Origin: Desulfotomaculum sp.
GTDB lineage: Bacteria > Bacillota > Desulfotomaculia > Desulfotomaculales > Desulfohalotomaculaceae
Length of the DNA: 14,014 bases
Reading direction: 5' to 3'
Assembly: GCA_021129815.1 (NCBI GenBank)
Contig: JAJOKN010000055.1
Coordinates: 1-14,014, forward strand
A program made the position numbers and the translations under genes. Below the pieces are notes generated by a model. The model saw only the letters and a list, made by a program, of their open reading frames with translations. It ran no database searches and had not been told where the DNA came from. Shown here piece by piece: positions 1 to 7,087 of this stretch (position 1 is the first letter of the stretch; every line of letters begins with the position of its first letter).

Positions 1-168
1 GATCAACGGCTTGAACAGATCATAGCATCAATAGATAAGCTGTCAGATAGGTTGGAGAACAGAGAACGAGATCAACGTAATTTTACTATAAGAATGTTTT
101 CTATCGCGATTGCTATTTCGTTTGTTGGTGTGTTAGGGACGTTTTTAAAGATTATGAATGTTTTTTAA
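1..168 (+). CDS. 3' end of small coiled-coil, membrane-anchored protein (XhlA-like)
   Basis: The reading frame is open from base 1 to a TAA at 166-168 and gives the last 55 residues of a protein whose start lies outside the window. The first 30 or so residues are charged and helical with a heptad-like pattern (LEQIIASIDKLSDRLENRE). They are followed by one hydrophobic segment (MFSIAIAISFVGVLGTFLKI) and a very short tail. A short coiled coil followed by a C-terminal membrane helix is the layout of XhlA-type phage or bacteriocin-associated proteins and of many unnamed small membrane proteins, so the family name is a guess. nadB begins about 30 bases downstream, so nadB may be read through from this gene. 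It is not nadA, the usual partner of nadB. Confidence 0.6.
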   Translation, partial: DQRLEQIIASIDKLSDRLENRERDQRNFTIRMFSIAIAISFVGVLGTFLKIMNVF

Positions 169-201
169 TAATAAATTTTTAATTGGGAGTTTTTGGTTGT
201 A

Positions 202-1791
202 ATGTACGGTCGTTATTTAGTTAATTTCGATAGCTCTGAAATAGAACACGTAGAAACGGAAATCTTAAGCATAGGCGGAGGAATTGCAGGGCTTTATACC
301 GCATGGCAGTCTGCGCGTGCAGGATTTGATGTGATGCTGCTCACCAAGCGCACCATTTCAGATACCAATACCGACCGCGCACAGGGCGGGATTGCTGCGG
401 CAATTGGGGAATCAGATTCGCCTGAGCTGCATTACAAAGACACCATAGCAGCAGGTGCAGGCTTGTGTGATGAAGCAGCGGTGAGAATTTTAGTTACAGA
501 AGGTACGGATAGAGTTCAAGAGCTCATTGACATAGGTGCAAATTTTGATTACTATGGCGAAAAGCTCGCTATGACGAAAGAAGGAGCGCACAGCAAGCGA
601 AGGATATTGCATGCTCATGGTGATGCAACAGGCGCTGAAATAAGCAGGGTGCTGTTAGAGCAGGTTAAGATGTTTGACAACGCAACCATATTTGAACAGC
701 ACTTTGTAGTGGATTTGTTGGTGAAAGAGAATGAGTGTTGTGGGGTTTTGGTTTTTGATGAGAGTACTGGCAATTACCGCATATTTTGGGCAAAAGCTGT
801 GATACTTGCAACAGGTGGAGCTGGAAGAGTATATAATTATACTACTAACCCTACTGTAGCTACTGGCGATGGCATAGCTATGGCGTACCGTGCAGGTGCA
901 GAAGTTATGGATGTGGAATTTGTGCAGTTTCATCCCACCACGCTTGTGCTGCCGGGGGTGCCGAGATTTTTAATATCTGAAGCAGTGCGTGGAGAAGGGG
1001 CGGTGCTCAGAAACAGCCGTGGTGAGCGATTTATGCCGAGCTATCATGGCATGGCAGAGCTTGCGCCTAGAGATATAGTTGCAAGAGCCATATTGTCTGA
1101 GATGGCAAAAACAGGAGAAAACTGCGTTTATTTGGATTTAACGCATTTAAATGCCGATAGAATAAGGGAGAGGTTTCCCACTATTACAAAGACATGTTTA
1201 AAATACGGGTTGGATATTGCAAAGGATTTGATACCAGTTGCGCCGGCAGCGCACTACATAATGGGTGGAGTTAAAACTAACATAGATGGAGAGACTTCCA
1301 TTAAACACTTGTATGCGTGTGGAGAAAACGCTTGCCTTGCTGTTCACGGTGCAAATCGGCTGGCAAGCAATTCGCTGCTTGATGGGCTGGTGTTTGGAAA
1401 GCGCATTGTTGAGTTGTTAAAAAAACAAAAGCGGTTGAAAAAAGAGCTTGAGGTCAAAAAGACTCGATTTGTGTGTGAAGAGCTTGTAGATGCTGCTTGT
1501 GATTTTAGCAGTATAGAAAGCGAGCTCAAAGTGGTTATGAATGAAAATGTGGGACCGCTTCGCACAAGCCAGCGGCTGATGCAGGCACTTTCGTTTTTTG
1601 ACAGACAGGAGTGTTTGAGAAAATACAAAGCGCGAAATTCTAAAGAGATGGAAGTTCAAAATATGCTTGAAGTGGGAAGGCTAATTGCAGAAGCAGCGAT
1701 GATGCGAACGGAAAGCAGGGGCGGTCACTTTAGGCTGGATTTTCCAGAGACGGTTTTGCGTTGGAAAAAGCACATCATATTGAGAAAGTAG
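202..1791 (+). CDS. nadB: L-aspartate oxidase
   Basis: This flavoprotein oxidises L-aspartate to iminoaspartate, the first step of de novo NAD synthesis; quinolinate synthase (NadA) uses the product. Counting from the upstream TTG at 193, the Rossmann FAD site GGGIAG is at about residues 28-33, the NadB signature HAHGDATG at 140-147, the substrate-pocket motif QFHPTTL at 245-251, the catalytic-region arginine in ELAPRD at about 293, and HYIMGG plus NRLASNSLLDGLVFGKR towards the C-terminal third. Length is about 530 residues, normal for the family. The start is uncertain: TTG at 193 is only 3 bases from GGGAG (185-189), while ATG at 202 is 12 bases away. ATG is preferred because MYGRYLVNFDSSEIE resembles the N-terminus expected of Firmicute NadB. 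The 18-base gap to nadC indicates one operon. No nadA is adjacent upstream. Confidence 0.96.
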   Translation: MYGRYLVNFDSSEIEHVETEILSIGGGIAGLYTAWQSARAGFDVMLLTKRTISDTNTDRAQGGIAAAIGESDSPELHYKDTIAAGAGLCDEAAVRILVTEGTDRVQELIDIGANFDYYGEKLAMTKEGAHSKRRILHAHGDATGAEISRVLLEQVKMFDNATIFEQHFVVDLLVKENECCGVLVFDESTGNYRIFWAKAVILATGGAGRVYNYTTNPTVATGDGIAMAYRAGAEVMDVEFVQFHPTTLVLPGVPRFLISEAVRGEGAVLRNSRGERFMPSYHGMAELAPRDIVARAILSEMAKTGENCVYLDLTHLNADRIRERFPTITKTCLKYGLDIAKDLIPVAPAAHYIMGGVKTNIDGETSIKHLYACGENACLAVHGANRLASNSLLDGLVFGKRIVELLKKQKRLKKELEVKKTRFVCEELVDAACDFSSIESELKVVMNENVGPLRTSQRLMQALSFFDRQECLRKYKARNSKEMEVQNMLEVGRLIAEAAMMRTESRGGHFRLDFPETVLRWKKHIILRK

Positions 1792-1809
1792 AGAGGTGGA
1801 GAAGCTATA

Positions 1810-2640
1810 TTGATAAATGAAATACTGTTAGATGATTTGATAAAGAGGTGCTTGGTTGAAGATATAGGCACAGGCGATGTAACTACTAACGCAATTGTTT
1901 CAAAGGATGATAAATCTTCTGCTGTTATAGAATCAAAGGAAGAAGGGATAGTAGCAGGGCTTTTTGTGGCCAAAAGAGTGTTTGAGATTCTGTCACCACA
2001 TATTGAGTTTAAGGCTTTGGTTGAAGAAGGAAGTAAAGTAAAGCCAAAAGCTAATATAGCTGAAGTGAGAGGCGATACAAGGGCTATTTTGATGGGGGAG
2101 AGGCTGGCGCTTAATTTTTTACAGAGGCTTTCGGGGATTGCTACTAAGACATTTAACCTTGTACAGCTCATAGCTATGTACCCAGCGAGAATAATCGACA
2201 CACGAAAAACGACGCCGGGTTTGCGAATGCTTGAAAAATATGCAGTTAGGGTTGGCGGGGGACATAATCACAGATTTGGGCTTTATGATGCCGTCTTGAT
2301 AAAGGATAATCACATAAAAGCAGCAGGAAGCATCTTAGAAGCTGTTAACAGAGTGAGGCGTTATAATCACCTTATGAAGATAGAGGTGGAAGTAAAAGAC
2401 TTAGAACAGCTGGAAGAAGCTTTGTCAGTAAATGTTGATATCATAATGCTGGATAATATGGATATAGATTTAATGAAAGAAGCTGTCAGCATTGTAAGCG
2501 GAAAAGCGCTTATAGAAGCCTCAGGAGGGATTTCGGAAGAGAATGTGCTGGCAGTTGCTAAAACAGGTGTTGACTTAATATCTGTGGGAGGACTTACTCA
2601 CTCTGCTAAGGCTTTGGATATGAGCTTGAATATTGTGTGA
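1810..2640 (+). CDS. nadC: nicotinate-nucleotide pyrophosphorylase (quinolinate phosphoribosyltransferase)
   Basis: NadC converts quinolinate and phosphoribosyl pyrophosphate to nicotinate mononucleotide, CO2 and pyrophosphate, completing the pathway begun by NadB. The 276-residue length is typical. Visible hallmarks are EDIGTGDVTT at 18-26, IDTRKTTPG at 129-137 followed by a glycine- and histidine-rich loop (VGGGHNHRFG, 148-157), KDNHI at 165-169, IEVEV at 191-195, MLDNMD at 213-218 and EASGG at 236-240; these are the substrate-binding segments of the barrel-type PRTase fold. It starts at TTG 1810, placed 8 bases after AGGTGGAG (1794-1801); no in-frame ATG lies nearby. It follows nadB by 18 bases and is almost certainly co-transcribed with it. 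No terminator is evident after it. Confidence 0.96.
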   Translation: MINEILLDDLIKRCLVEDIGTGDVTTNAIVSKDDKSSAVIESKEEGIVAGLFVAKRVFEILSPHIEFKALVEEGSKVKPKANIAEVRGDTRAILMGERLALNFLQRLSGIATKTFNLVQLIAMYPARIIDTRKTTPGLRMLEKYAVRVGGGHNHRFGLYDAVLIKDNHIKAAGSILEAVNRVRRYNHLMKIEVEVKDLEQLEEALSVNVDIIMLDNMDIDLMKEAVSIVSGKALIEASGGISEENVLAVAKTGVDLISVGGLTHSAKALDMSLNIV

Positions 2641-2653
2641 GGGAAGAGAAATT

Positions 2654-2699
2654 ATTGTAAAATAAAATATAAAATTGATTGTAAATACAGAATTGTAAA
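2654..2699 (+). repeat. three direct copies of ATTGTAAA
   Basis: The octamer ATTGTAAA occurs at 2654-2661, 2678-2685 and 2692-2699 in the AT-rich gap between nadC and the HicB-like gene. The spacings are 24 and 14 bases start to start, which is not regular. It could be part of an operator or simply chance in AT-rich DNA. Confidence 0.3.
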
Positions 2700-2762
2700 T
2701 CTAGAGCGGTTGAAATTTGTTTTTGAAAAAATTGAAATTATTTTAAAGGGGGCGTTGTTTAT

Positions 2763-2951
2763 ATGAAAGCACAGCTTTTTTCGGTAATCGTAGAAAAGCG
2801 CGAAGATGGTTACATCGCATTTTGTCCTGAACTTCAAGGTTGTGAGGCAAAAGCTAAAACATACGAGGAAGTCATAAATAATATTGCTGAAGCTATACGA
2901 TTGCACGTTGAAGGAATAGTATCTTACAATGAAGATATAATAGTGCATTAG
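2763..2951 (+). CDS. solo HicB-like protein (UPF0150 domain)
   Basis: This 62-residue protein has the pattern of the partial-RNase-H HicB/UPF0150 domain: an N-terminal strand (LFSVIVEK), a turn and strand (EDGYIAFCPEL), the QGCEAKAKTYEEV segment leading into a helix, and NIAEAIRLHVE. HicB proteins normally neutralise the HicA mRNA interferase. There is no C-terminal ribbon-helix-helix or helix-turn-helix DNA-binding domain, and no HicA fits in the 122-base gap upstream or the 29-base gap downstream, so it is an orphan. ATG 2763 follows AAAGGGGG (2745-2752) at 10 bases. birA starts 29 bases after its stop, so the two are likely co-transcribed. It may be a domesticated antitoxin or bind another ligand; the role is unknown. 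Confidence 0.85.
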   Translation: MKAQLFSVIVEKREDGYIAFCPELQGCEAKAKTYEEVINNIAEAIRLHVEGIVSYNEDIIVH

Positions 2952-2980
2952 GGTGGCTATAATAATTTGCACTGGGAGAT

Positions 2981-3964
2981 ATGCGGTCAGTGAAAGATAA
3001 AATTCTTGATATTTTGAAGAGACATTATGGAAAATGGATATCTGGTGAAAGGATTTGTAGAGATTTAAACATATCCAGAACAGCTGTTTGGAAAAAGATA
3101 AATGCTCTTAAGGAAGAGGGTTATGAAATAGAGACAAAGCATCATATGGGGTACAGGCTTGTTCGCATTCCAGACCTTCTTTTGCCTTATGAAATCAAAA
3201 GCAGTCTTGATACAAAATATATCGGCAGAGAAGTGGTTTATTATGATTCAATAGATTCCACCAATGATGCAGCAAAGGAATTGGCAGAAAGAGGAAGAGA
3301 GCACGGTACGGTAGTAGTGGCAGAAAAGCAAACGAGAGGAAAGGGCAGGATGGGCAGGCGCTGGGTTTCTAAGGCTTGCAAGGATGTGCTGTTTTCTGTG
3401 ATATTGTATCCTAAGATAGGTCTTGCTCAGATAGCGCAGATAAACATGCTTGCAGTGGTAGCTGTAGCAGAAGCATTGGAAAGGGATTTTGGCGTAAAGA
3501 GCGGCATCAAATGGCCAAATGATTTGCTGATTGATGCTAAAAAAGTTTGTGGGGTATTGCTGGAGATAAGCGCTGAGGCAGACTGTGTGCGATATGTGGT
3601 GTTGGGAATTGGAATAAATGTGAATTCTGATGAATCCGATTGGCCAAATGAGATTGTTGATAGGACAACATCGCTAAAACTTGTGATGGGAGAGAATGTA
3701 TCTCGGGTAAAGGTTATAAGGGCAGTGCTTGAAGAACTTGAATTGTGGTATGAAAAATGGCGCGCTTTGGGCTTTGAGCCCATACTGAGAAAATGGCGCA
3801 CATGGTGTGTTTCACAAAAGCGCTGTGCAACAGTTAAGACGCTGGAAGGGGAATACAACGGATGGATAGAAGGTGTAAACGATGAAGGAGCGCTCATCTT
3901 AAGGCTTGATGATGGCACGAAGAAAGTATTTTTGTCAGCGGATGTGTCGTTACGAAGTATATAA
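2981..3964 (+). CDS. birA: bifunctional biotin-[acetyl-CoA-carboxylase] ligase / biotin operon repressor
   Basis: BirA activates biotin with ATP and attaches it to the lysine of biotin carrier domains; versions with an N-terminal winged helix also repress biotin genes as the biotinyl-AMP complex. This 327-residue protein has that winged helix (about 5-62, recognition-helix region ISRTAVWKKINAL). The ligase core follows: DSIDSTN at 89-95, the biotinyl-AMP loop RGKGRMGRRW at 119-128, KWPND at 177-181 and GIGINVN at 209-215. The C-terminal SH3-like domain spans about 280-325. It is therefore of the bifunctional (Group II) type. The start is either ATG 2981 (2 bases from GGGAG at 2974-2978) or GTG 2990 (11 bases); ATG is kept provisionally. 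No biotin biosynthesis gene or carboxylase lies in the window, so its targets are elsewhere. Confidence 0.95.
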   Translation: MRSVKDKILDILKRHYGKWISGERICRDLNISRTAVWKKINALKEEGYEIETKHHMGYRLVRIPDLLLPYEIKSSLDTKYIGREVVYYDSIDSTNDAAKELAERGREHGTVVVAEKQTRGKGRMGRRWVSKACKDVLFSVILYPKIGLAQIAQINMLAVVAVAEALERDFGVKSGIKWPNDLLIDAKKVCGVLLEISAEADCVRYVVLGIGINVNSDESDWPNEIVDRTTSLKLVMGENVSRVKVIRAVLEELELWYEKWRALGFEPILRKWRTWCVSQKRCATVKTLEGEYNGWIEGVNDEGALILRLDDGTKKVFLSADVSLRSI

Positions 3965-4016
3965 TTTTGGCAGTTTTATCCTAAATTCACAAGTCCATCT
4001 GTAATTTTTCCAGAGA

Positions 4017-4045
4017 TTGCTAAAAACGATAATATTTAATACAAT
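4017..4045 (+). promoter_or_regulatory. candidate sigma-A promoter for coaX-dusB
   Basis: TTGCTA at 4017-4022 and TACAAT at 4040-4045 are separated by exactly 17 bases, matching four of six and five of six consensus positions. It lies in the 126-base gap after birA and about 45 bases before the coaX start, so a transcript starting near 4052 would have a short leader carrying AAGGAG. Confidence 0.5.
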
Positions 4046-4090
4046 TAATCAGGTTTTTTAAACAACTTATACAAAAAAGGAGCGTTTTTA

Positions 4091-4882
4091 TTGCTGCTTG
4101 CATTTGATGTAGGGAATACAAATACAGTGCTGGGAGTTTTTGATGGAGAAAAGCTGATTGCCAATTGGAGTGTATCTACTGAACACAGCCGCACAGCAGA
4201 TGAATATATCATAATGTTAAAAAATTTATTTCATATTTGCAGCATAAATATTAAAGATGTAAAGAGCGTTATAATATCTTCTGTTGTTCCACAAACTATG
4301 AGGCATTTAAATGAAATGAGCAGGAAATATTTTGGTGTAGAACCATTTATAGTTGGTGCAAAAATAAGCGCTAGCACTGGCATAAAAATTAAAATAGACG
4401 ATCCTGATGAATTAGGGGCTGATAGGATTGTCAACGCAGTGGCAGCTTACACCTTGTACGGCGGACCTGTCATCATAGTGGATTTTGGGACAGCGACTAC
4501 TTTTTGCGTTGTAAACGAACGAGGGGAGTACTTGGGCGGAGCTATAACTCCGGGCATTGGGATATCCACTGAAGCGCTTTTTGCCCATGCAGCCAGGTTG
4601 CCGAGAGTTGAACTTAAGATTCCGCCAAGTGTTATAGGCAGGAATACTGTACATAGCATACAGTCAGGAGTGATTTTCGGGTATGCTGGGCTTGTTGATG
4701 CTATGATACGCAGAATAAAGAAAGAAACAGGGGAATGTCAGGTAGTTGCTACAGGAGGCTTGTCAGGGCTTATATGTGATGTATCTGAAGAAATCACAAA
4801 ACATGAACCGCTTTTAACGCTCATAGGGTTGCATTTGATATACAATAGGATACATGCAAAAACTCATGAACAAAGTGATTAA
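4091..4882 (+). CDS. coaX: type III pantothenate kinase
   Basis: CoaX phosphorylates pantothenate, the first committed step to coenzyme A. The type III enzyme belongs to the ASKHA sugar-kinase/actin fold and is not related to CoaA. The 263 residues show the phosphate-1 motif DVGNTNT at 6-12, the pantothenate-side motif GADRIVNA at 109-116, the phosphate-2 motif DFGTATTF at 131-138, GGAITPGI at 149-156, and an ATGGLSG adenosine-type loop near residue 220. The start is TTG 4091, 8 bases after AAGGAG (4077-4082), giving the family-like N-terminus MLLAFDVGNTNT. Neighbours are birA upstream and dusB 5 bases downstream. The birA-coaX-dusB order is, from memory, common in Clostridia. Activity should need a monovalent cation, as in other CoaX proteins (family knowledge). 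Confidence 0.95.
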   Translation: MLLAFDVGNTNTVLGVFDGEKLIANWSVSTEHSRTADEYIIMLKNLFHICSINIKDVKSVIISSVVPQTMRHLNEMSRKYFGVEPFIVGAKISASTGIKIKIDDPDELGADRIVNAVAAYTLYGGPVIIVDFGTATTFCVVNERGEYLGGAITPGIGISTEALFAHAARLPRVELKIPPSVIGRNTVHSIQSGVIFGYAGLVDAMIRRIKKETGECQVVATGGLSGLICDVSEEITKHEPLLTLIGLHLIYNRIHAKTHEQSD

Positions 4883-4887
4883 AATCT

Positions 4888-5862
4888 ATGAACAAATATG
4901 CTGAACCTTTTTACATAGGCAATGTAAAAATTCCAAATAGAGTGCTTTCTGCTCCCATGGCAGGGGTGAGCGACTGGGCTTTTCGGGTTTTAGCATGGGA
5001 AGCTGGATGCGGACTTGTATACACTGAAATGGTAAGCGCTAAAGCGCTTGTGTATGCTAGTAAAAAGACGCTTTATATGGTAAATTTTAACAAAGAGGTA
5101 AAGCCACCGTGTGTGCAGATTTTTGGTTCGGATCCGAAATACATGGCGAGAGCAGCACAGCTGATAGAAGCTCAGGGAGCGCTCATCATAGATATAAATA
5201 TGGGATGTCCTGCACCTAAAATTGTTAAAAACAATGAAGGCTGTGCGCTGATGAAAGACATTGATTTAGCAGGTGAAATTGTAGAGTGGGTTGTAAGGAG
5301 TGTGAAAGTACCTGTTACCGTTAAAATGCGGAAAGGCTGGGATGAGCACAGCGTAAACGCAGTTGAACTTGCAGTGCGTGTGGAAAAGGCGGGTGCAAGT
5401 GCAGTTATAATTCATGGGCGCACGAGAGATCAATTTTACAGCGGCAAGGCTGATTGGCAAATAATACGAAAAGTAAAAGAAAGTGTTAACATTCCTGTGA
5501 TCGGAAATGGAGATATATGGAGCGCTGTTGATGCGTTTAATATGTTAAAAGAGACAGGTTGTGATGCAGTTATAATAGGGCGTGCAAGCCTAGGGAATCC
5601 GTGGATATTCACACAAGCTGTTTACTACTTGGAAAAAAGAGAACTCCTGCCTGATCCAACCCCACATGAAAGGATAAAAATGGCGATACGCCATCTTGAG
5701 TTAATAGTTGAAGATAAAGGTGAATATATTGGAGTAGCAGAAATGCGAAAGCATGCTGCGTGGTACACAAAAGGGTTAAAAGGCGCTGCTAAAATAAGAG
5801 CGCGCATTAATTCAGCGAAAACCAAAGAAGAACTCTGCAATGTGCTTCTGTCTGCTATTTGA
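4888..5862 (+). CDS. dusB: tRNA-dihydrouridine synthase, DusB type
   Basis: Dus enzymes are FMN/NADPH-dependent and reduce uridines in tRNA loops to dihydrouridine. The 324-residue protein is a TIM barrel plus a C-terminal helical tRNA-binding domain. Visible motifs are APMAGVSD (22-29), the loop KALVYASKKT, VQIFGSDP (76-83), DINMGCPAPK with the probable catalytic Cys107, EGCALMKD, VTVKMRKGWDE, IIHGRTRDQFYSGKADW, GNGDI, and the FMN-phosphate loop IIGRASLGNPWIF. The motif set and length fit the Firmicute DusB/YacF group. ATG 4888 lies 5 bases after the coaX stop with no clear Shine-Dalgarno of its own, so translation is probably coupled to coaX. A short ORF starts 27 bases after its stop on the same strand. 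Confidence 0.95.
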   Translation: MNKYAEPFYIGNVKIPNRVLSAPMAGVSDWAFRVLAWEAGCGLVYTEMVSAKALVYASKKTLYMVNFNKEVKPPCVQIFGSDPKYMARAAQLIEAQGALIIDINMGCPAPKIVKNNEGCALMKDIDLAGEIVEWVVRSVKVPVTVKMRKGWDEHSVNAVELAVRVEKAGASAVIIHGRTRDQFYSGKADWQIIRKVKESVNIPVIGNGDIWSAVDAFNMLKETGCDAVIIGRASLGNPWIFTQAVYYLEKRELLPDPTPHERIKMAIRHLELIVEDKGEYIGVAEMRKHAAWYTKGLKGAAKIRARINSAKTKEELCNVLLSAI

Positions 5863-5889
5863 AGCTTTTTTATAAGGAGCAGGGCTTTT

Positions 5890-6063
5890 ATGGAGAAATT
5901 TGCTTTTGTGATACATCCGCTCGAATTATCTGATGTTCTTAGGAAATTTAACTCAGCTAAATATACTCCTAAAGTTGTGTTGGAGAAGATATTAAAGTTA
6001 GCACCTGTTTTTACTGCTTCTCATATTACGGGGGTGAGAGAAAAGGCAAAAGCTTTGTGTTAA
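5890..6063 (+). pseudogene. 57-codon N-terminal remnant of an acyl-ACP-reductase / amino-acid-dehydrogenase-like gene
   Basis: ATG 5890 follows a strong AAGGAG (5874-5879) by 10 bases and opens a frame that ends at TAA 6061-6063. The N-terminus (KFAFVIHPLELSDVLRKF) and the motif SHITGVR near residues 44-50 recall, from memory, the opening of COG5322-type proteins of about 350 residues, annotated as predicted amino-acid dehydrogenases or long-chain acyl-ACP reductase-like. In those proteins the SHITGV segment precedes the catalytic and Rossmann domains, which are absent here: after it come only a few residues (EKAKALC) and the stop. I infer a gene truncated by deletion or rearrangement. Its stop overlaps the stop of the convergent pxpC by 3 bases, which places a breakpoint close to 6040-6063. 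It could instead be a genuine small protein; the good ribosome site means it may still be translated. Confidence 0.55.
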
Positions 6064-7070
6064 AAAACTGCATTTGCAGCAATTTCAAGTTTTTTAAAAA
6101 ACCGATGTTGTTTTATGTATAATTTTTGTGCTTCTTTTAAACTTACAGGTTTAAATGATATCGTGGATTTTGGAAGAAGTTGTGCTACAGCGGGCAGATC
6201 CACTGATATTACAGTTGCAATTTTAGCATAGCCTCCGATTGTTTGCCTATCTGCAAGCAAAATGATTGGCTGACCATCAGGTGGCACTTGTATGCTTCCA
6301 GGTGCTGTGGCTTCAGAAGTGGGCTCTCGGTATGGGGATTTATGCTCAACTTTAGCCCCCTCTAATCGGTAGCCCATGCGACTGGAACTTAAAGCAACTG
6401 TGTAAACAGATGACAAGAAGGTCTTTAAGCCTGCAGCTGTAAAGTGCCTGTGCTGGGGACCCAATATGACACGCGCAGTTAAGTGATTTTTGTAGTTTGG
6501 GATGGCTTTAGGTGAAAGTCTTAATGCTGTGTAGGTGGTTGTGGGCTTGTAAGCGTATATTATATCCCCTTTTTTTAGCGCCCTTCCTTCATATCCGCCT
6601 AGAGATGCCTGCAGGTATGTAGCTTTGCTGCCGAGCACTTCTTTTACATAAATTCCACCTTGCACAGCAAGGTATGCGTATCGACCGCCGACTATGTTTT
6701 CAAAGCTCAAGACCTGATCTTTTTGTATGACAAAACTCTTCCACAGAGGAGCTTTTTTTATGGTATTTGACTTTGAGTCATATATAGCAGCGCTTAAATC
6801 TGCTCCGCAGATTGCAACTGCTGTTTTAAAGAGCGCTTTTATTTTAAAGCCTGTAGCTGTTATTTCCAATGCAGCAAAAGTCTTGTTGTTTTTGAGCAGC
6901 ATGTTGGCTGTACAAAGCGCATAGATGTCCATTGCACCAGAAGTTGTAATTCCGTATTTTTGATAACCAAACCGGCCTGTATCTTGCAGGGTGGTTAGGG
7001 TGCCAGGTGAAATCACTTCAAATACCGGCATTATTTGATTTTGAATTGGCATACTGCTCTTTTTAATCAA
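6060..7070 (-). CDS. pxpC: 5-oxoprolinase subunit C (KipA-like, biotin-dependent carboxyltransferase family fold)
   Basis: PxpC is one of three subunits (PxpABC) of the ATP-dependent prokaryotic 5-oxoprolinase, which opens pyroglutamate to glutamate; it was earlier called KipA, urea-amidolyase-like or allophanate hydrolase subunit 2. The 336 residues carry the hallmark start of the cyclophilin-like tandem fold, SPGTLTTLQDTGRFGYQKYG (about 21-40), then TSGAMD (43-48), and near the C-terminus PPDGQPIILLADRQTIGGY. The start is uncertain. TTG 7070 lies 11 bases after AAGGG; ATG 7052 and ATG 7031 are in frame, and 7031 gives MPVFEVISPG, which is closer to the usual family start but lacks a ribosome site. 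It is last in the pxpB-pxpA-pxpC operon, 17 bases after pxpA, and its stop overlaps that of the convergent short ORF. Confidence 0.9.
   Translation of the reverse strand: MIKKSSMPIQNQIMPVFEVISPGTLTTLQDTGRFGYQKYGITTSGAMDIYALCTANMLLKNNKTFAALEITATGFKIKALFKTAVAICGADLSAAIYDSKSNTIKKAPLWKSFVIQKDQVLSFENIVGGRYAYLAVQGGIYVKEVLGSKATYLQASLGGYEGRALKKGDIIYAYKPTTTYTALRLSPKAIPNYKNHLTARVILGPQHRHFTAAGLKTFLSSVYTVALSSSRMGYRLEGAKVEHKSPYREPTSEATAPGSIQVPPDGQPIILLADRQTIGGYAKIATVISVDLPAVAQLLPKSTISFKPVSLKEAQKLYIKQHRFFKKLEIAANAVF
6062..6081 (-). terminator. weak intrinsic-terminator-like hairpin over the pxpC stop
   Basis: Read on the minus strand, CTGCAAATGCAG (plus 6068-6079) forms a 4-5 bp stem with a very small loop and is followed directly by TTTTTT (plus 6062-6067), overlapping the last pxpC codons. 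A 14-base palindrome GTTTTTTAAAAAAC (6089-6102) lies just before it. The stem is short, so termination strength is doubtful. Confidence 0.35.
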
Positions 7071-7087
7071 GCTGTGTCTTACACCCT

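Noticed and set aside
1725..2201. Long open frame on the minus strand across the end of nadB and nadC
   Set aside because: It lies antisense to two clear enzyme genes, has no family pattern, and is serine- and leucine-rich as expected of an antisense shadow.
2641..2762. A hicA partner for the HicB-like gene at 2763
   Set aside because: The gap is 122 bases with stops in all useful frames and no TKLP/GSH-type motif.
3427..3918. Long open frame on the minus strand inside birA
   Set aside because: It lies entirely within the catalytic and C-terminal parts of birA and has a low-complexity, serine-rich composition with no recognisable motif.
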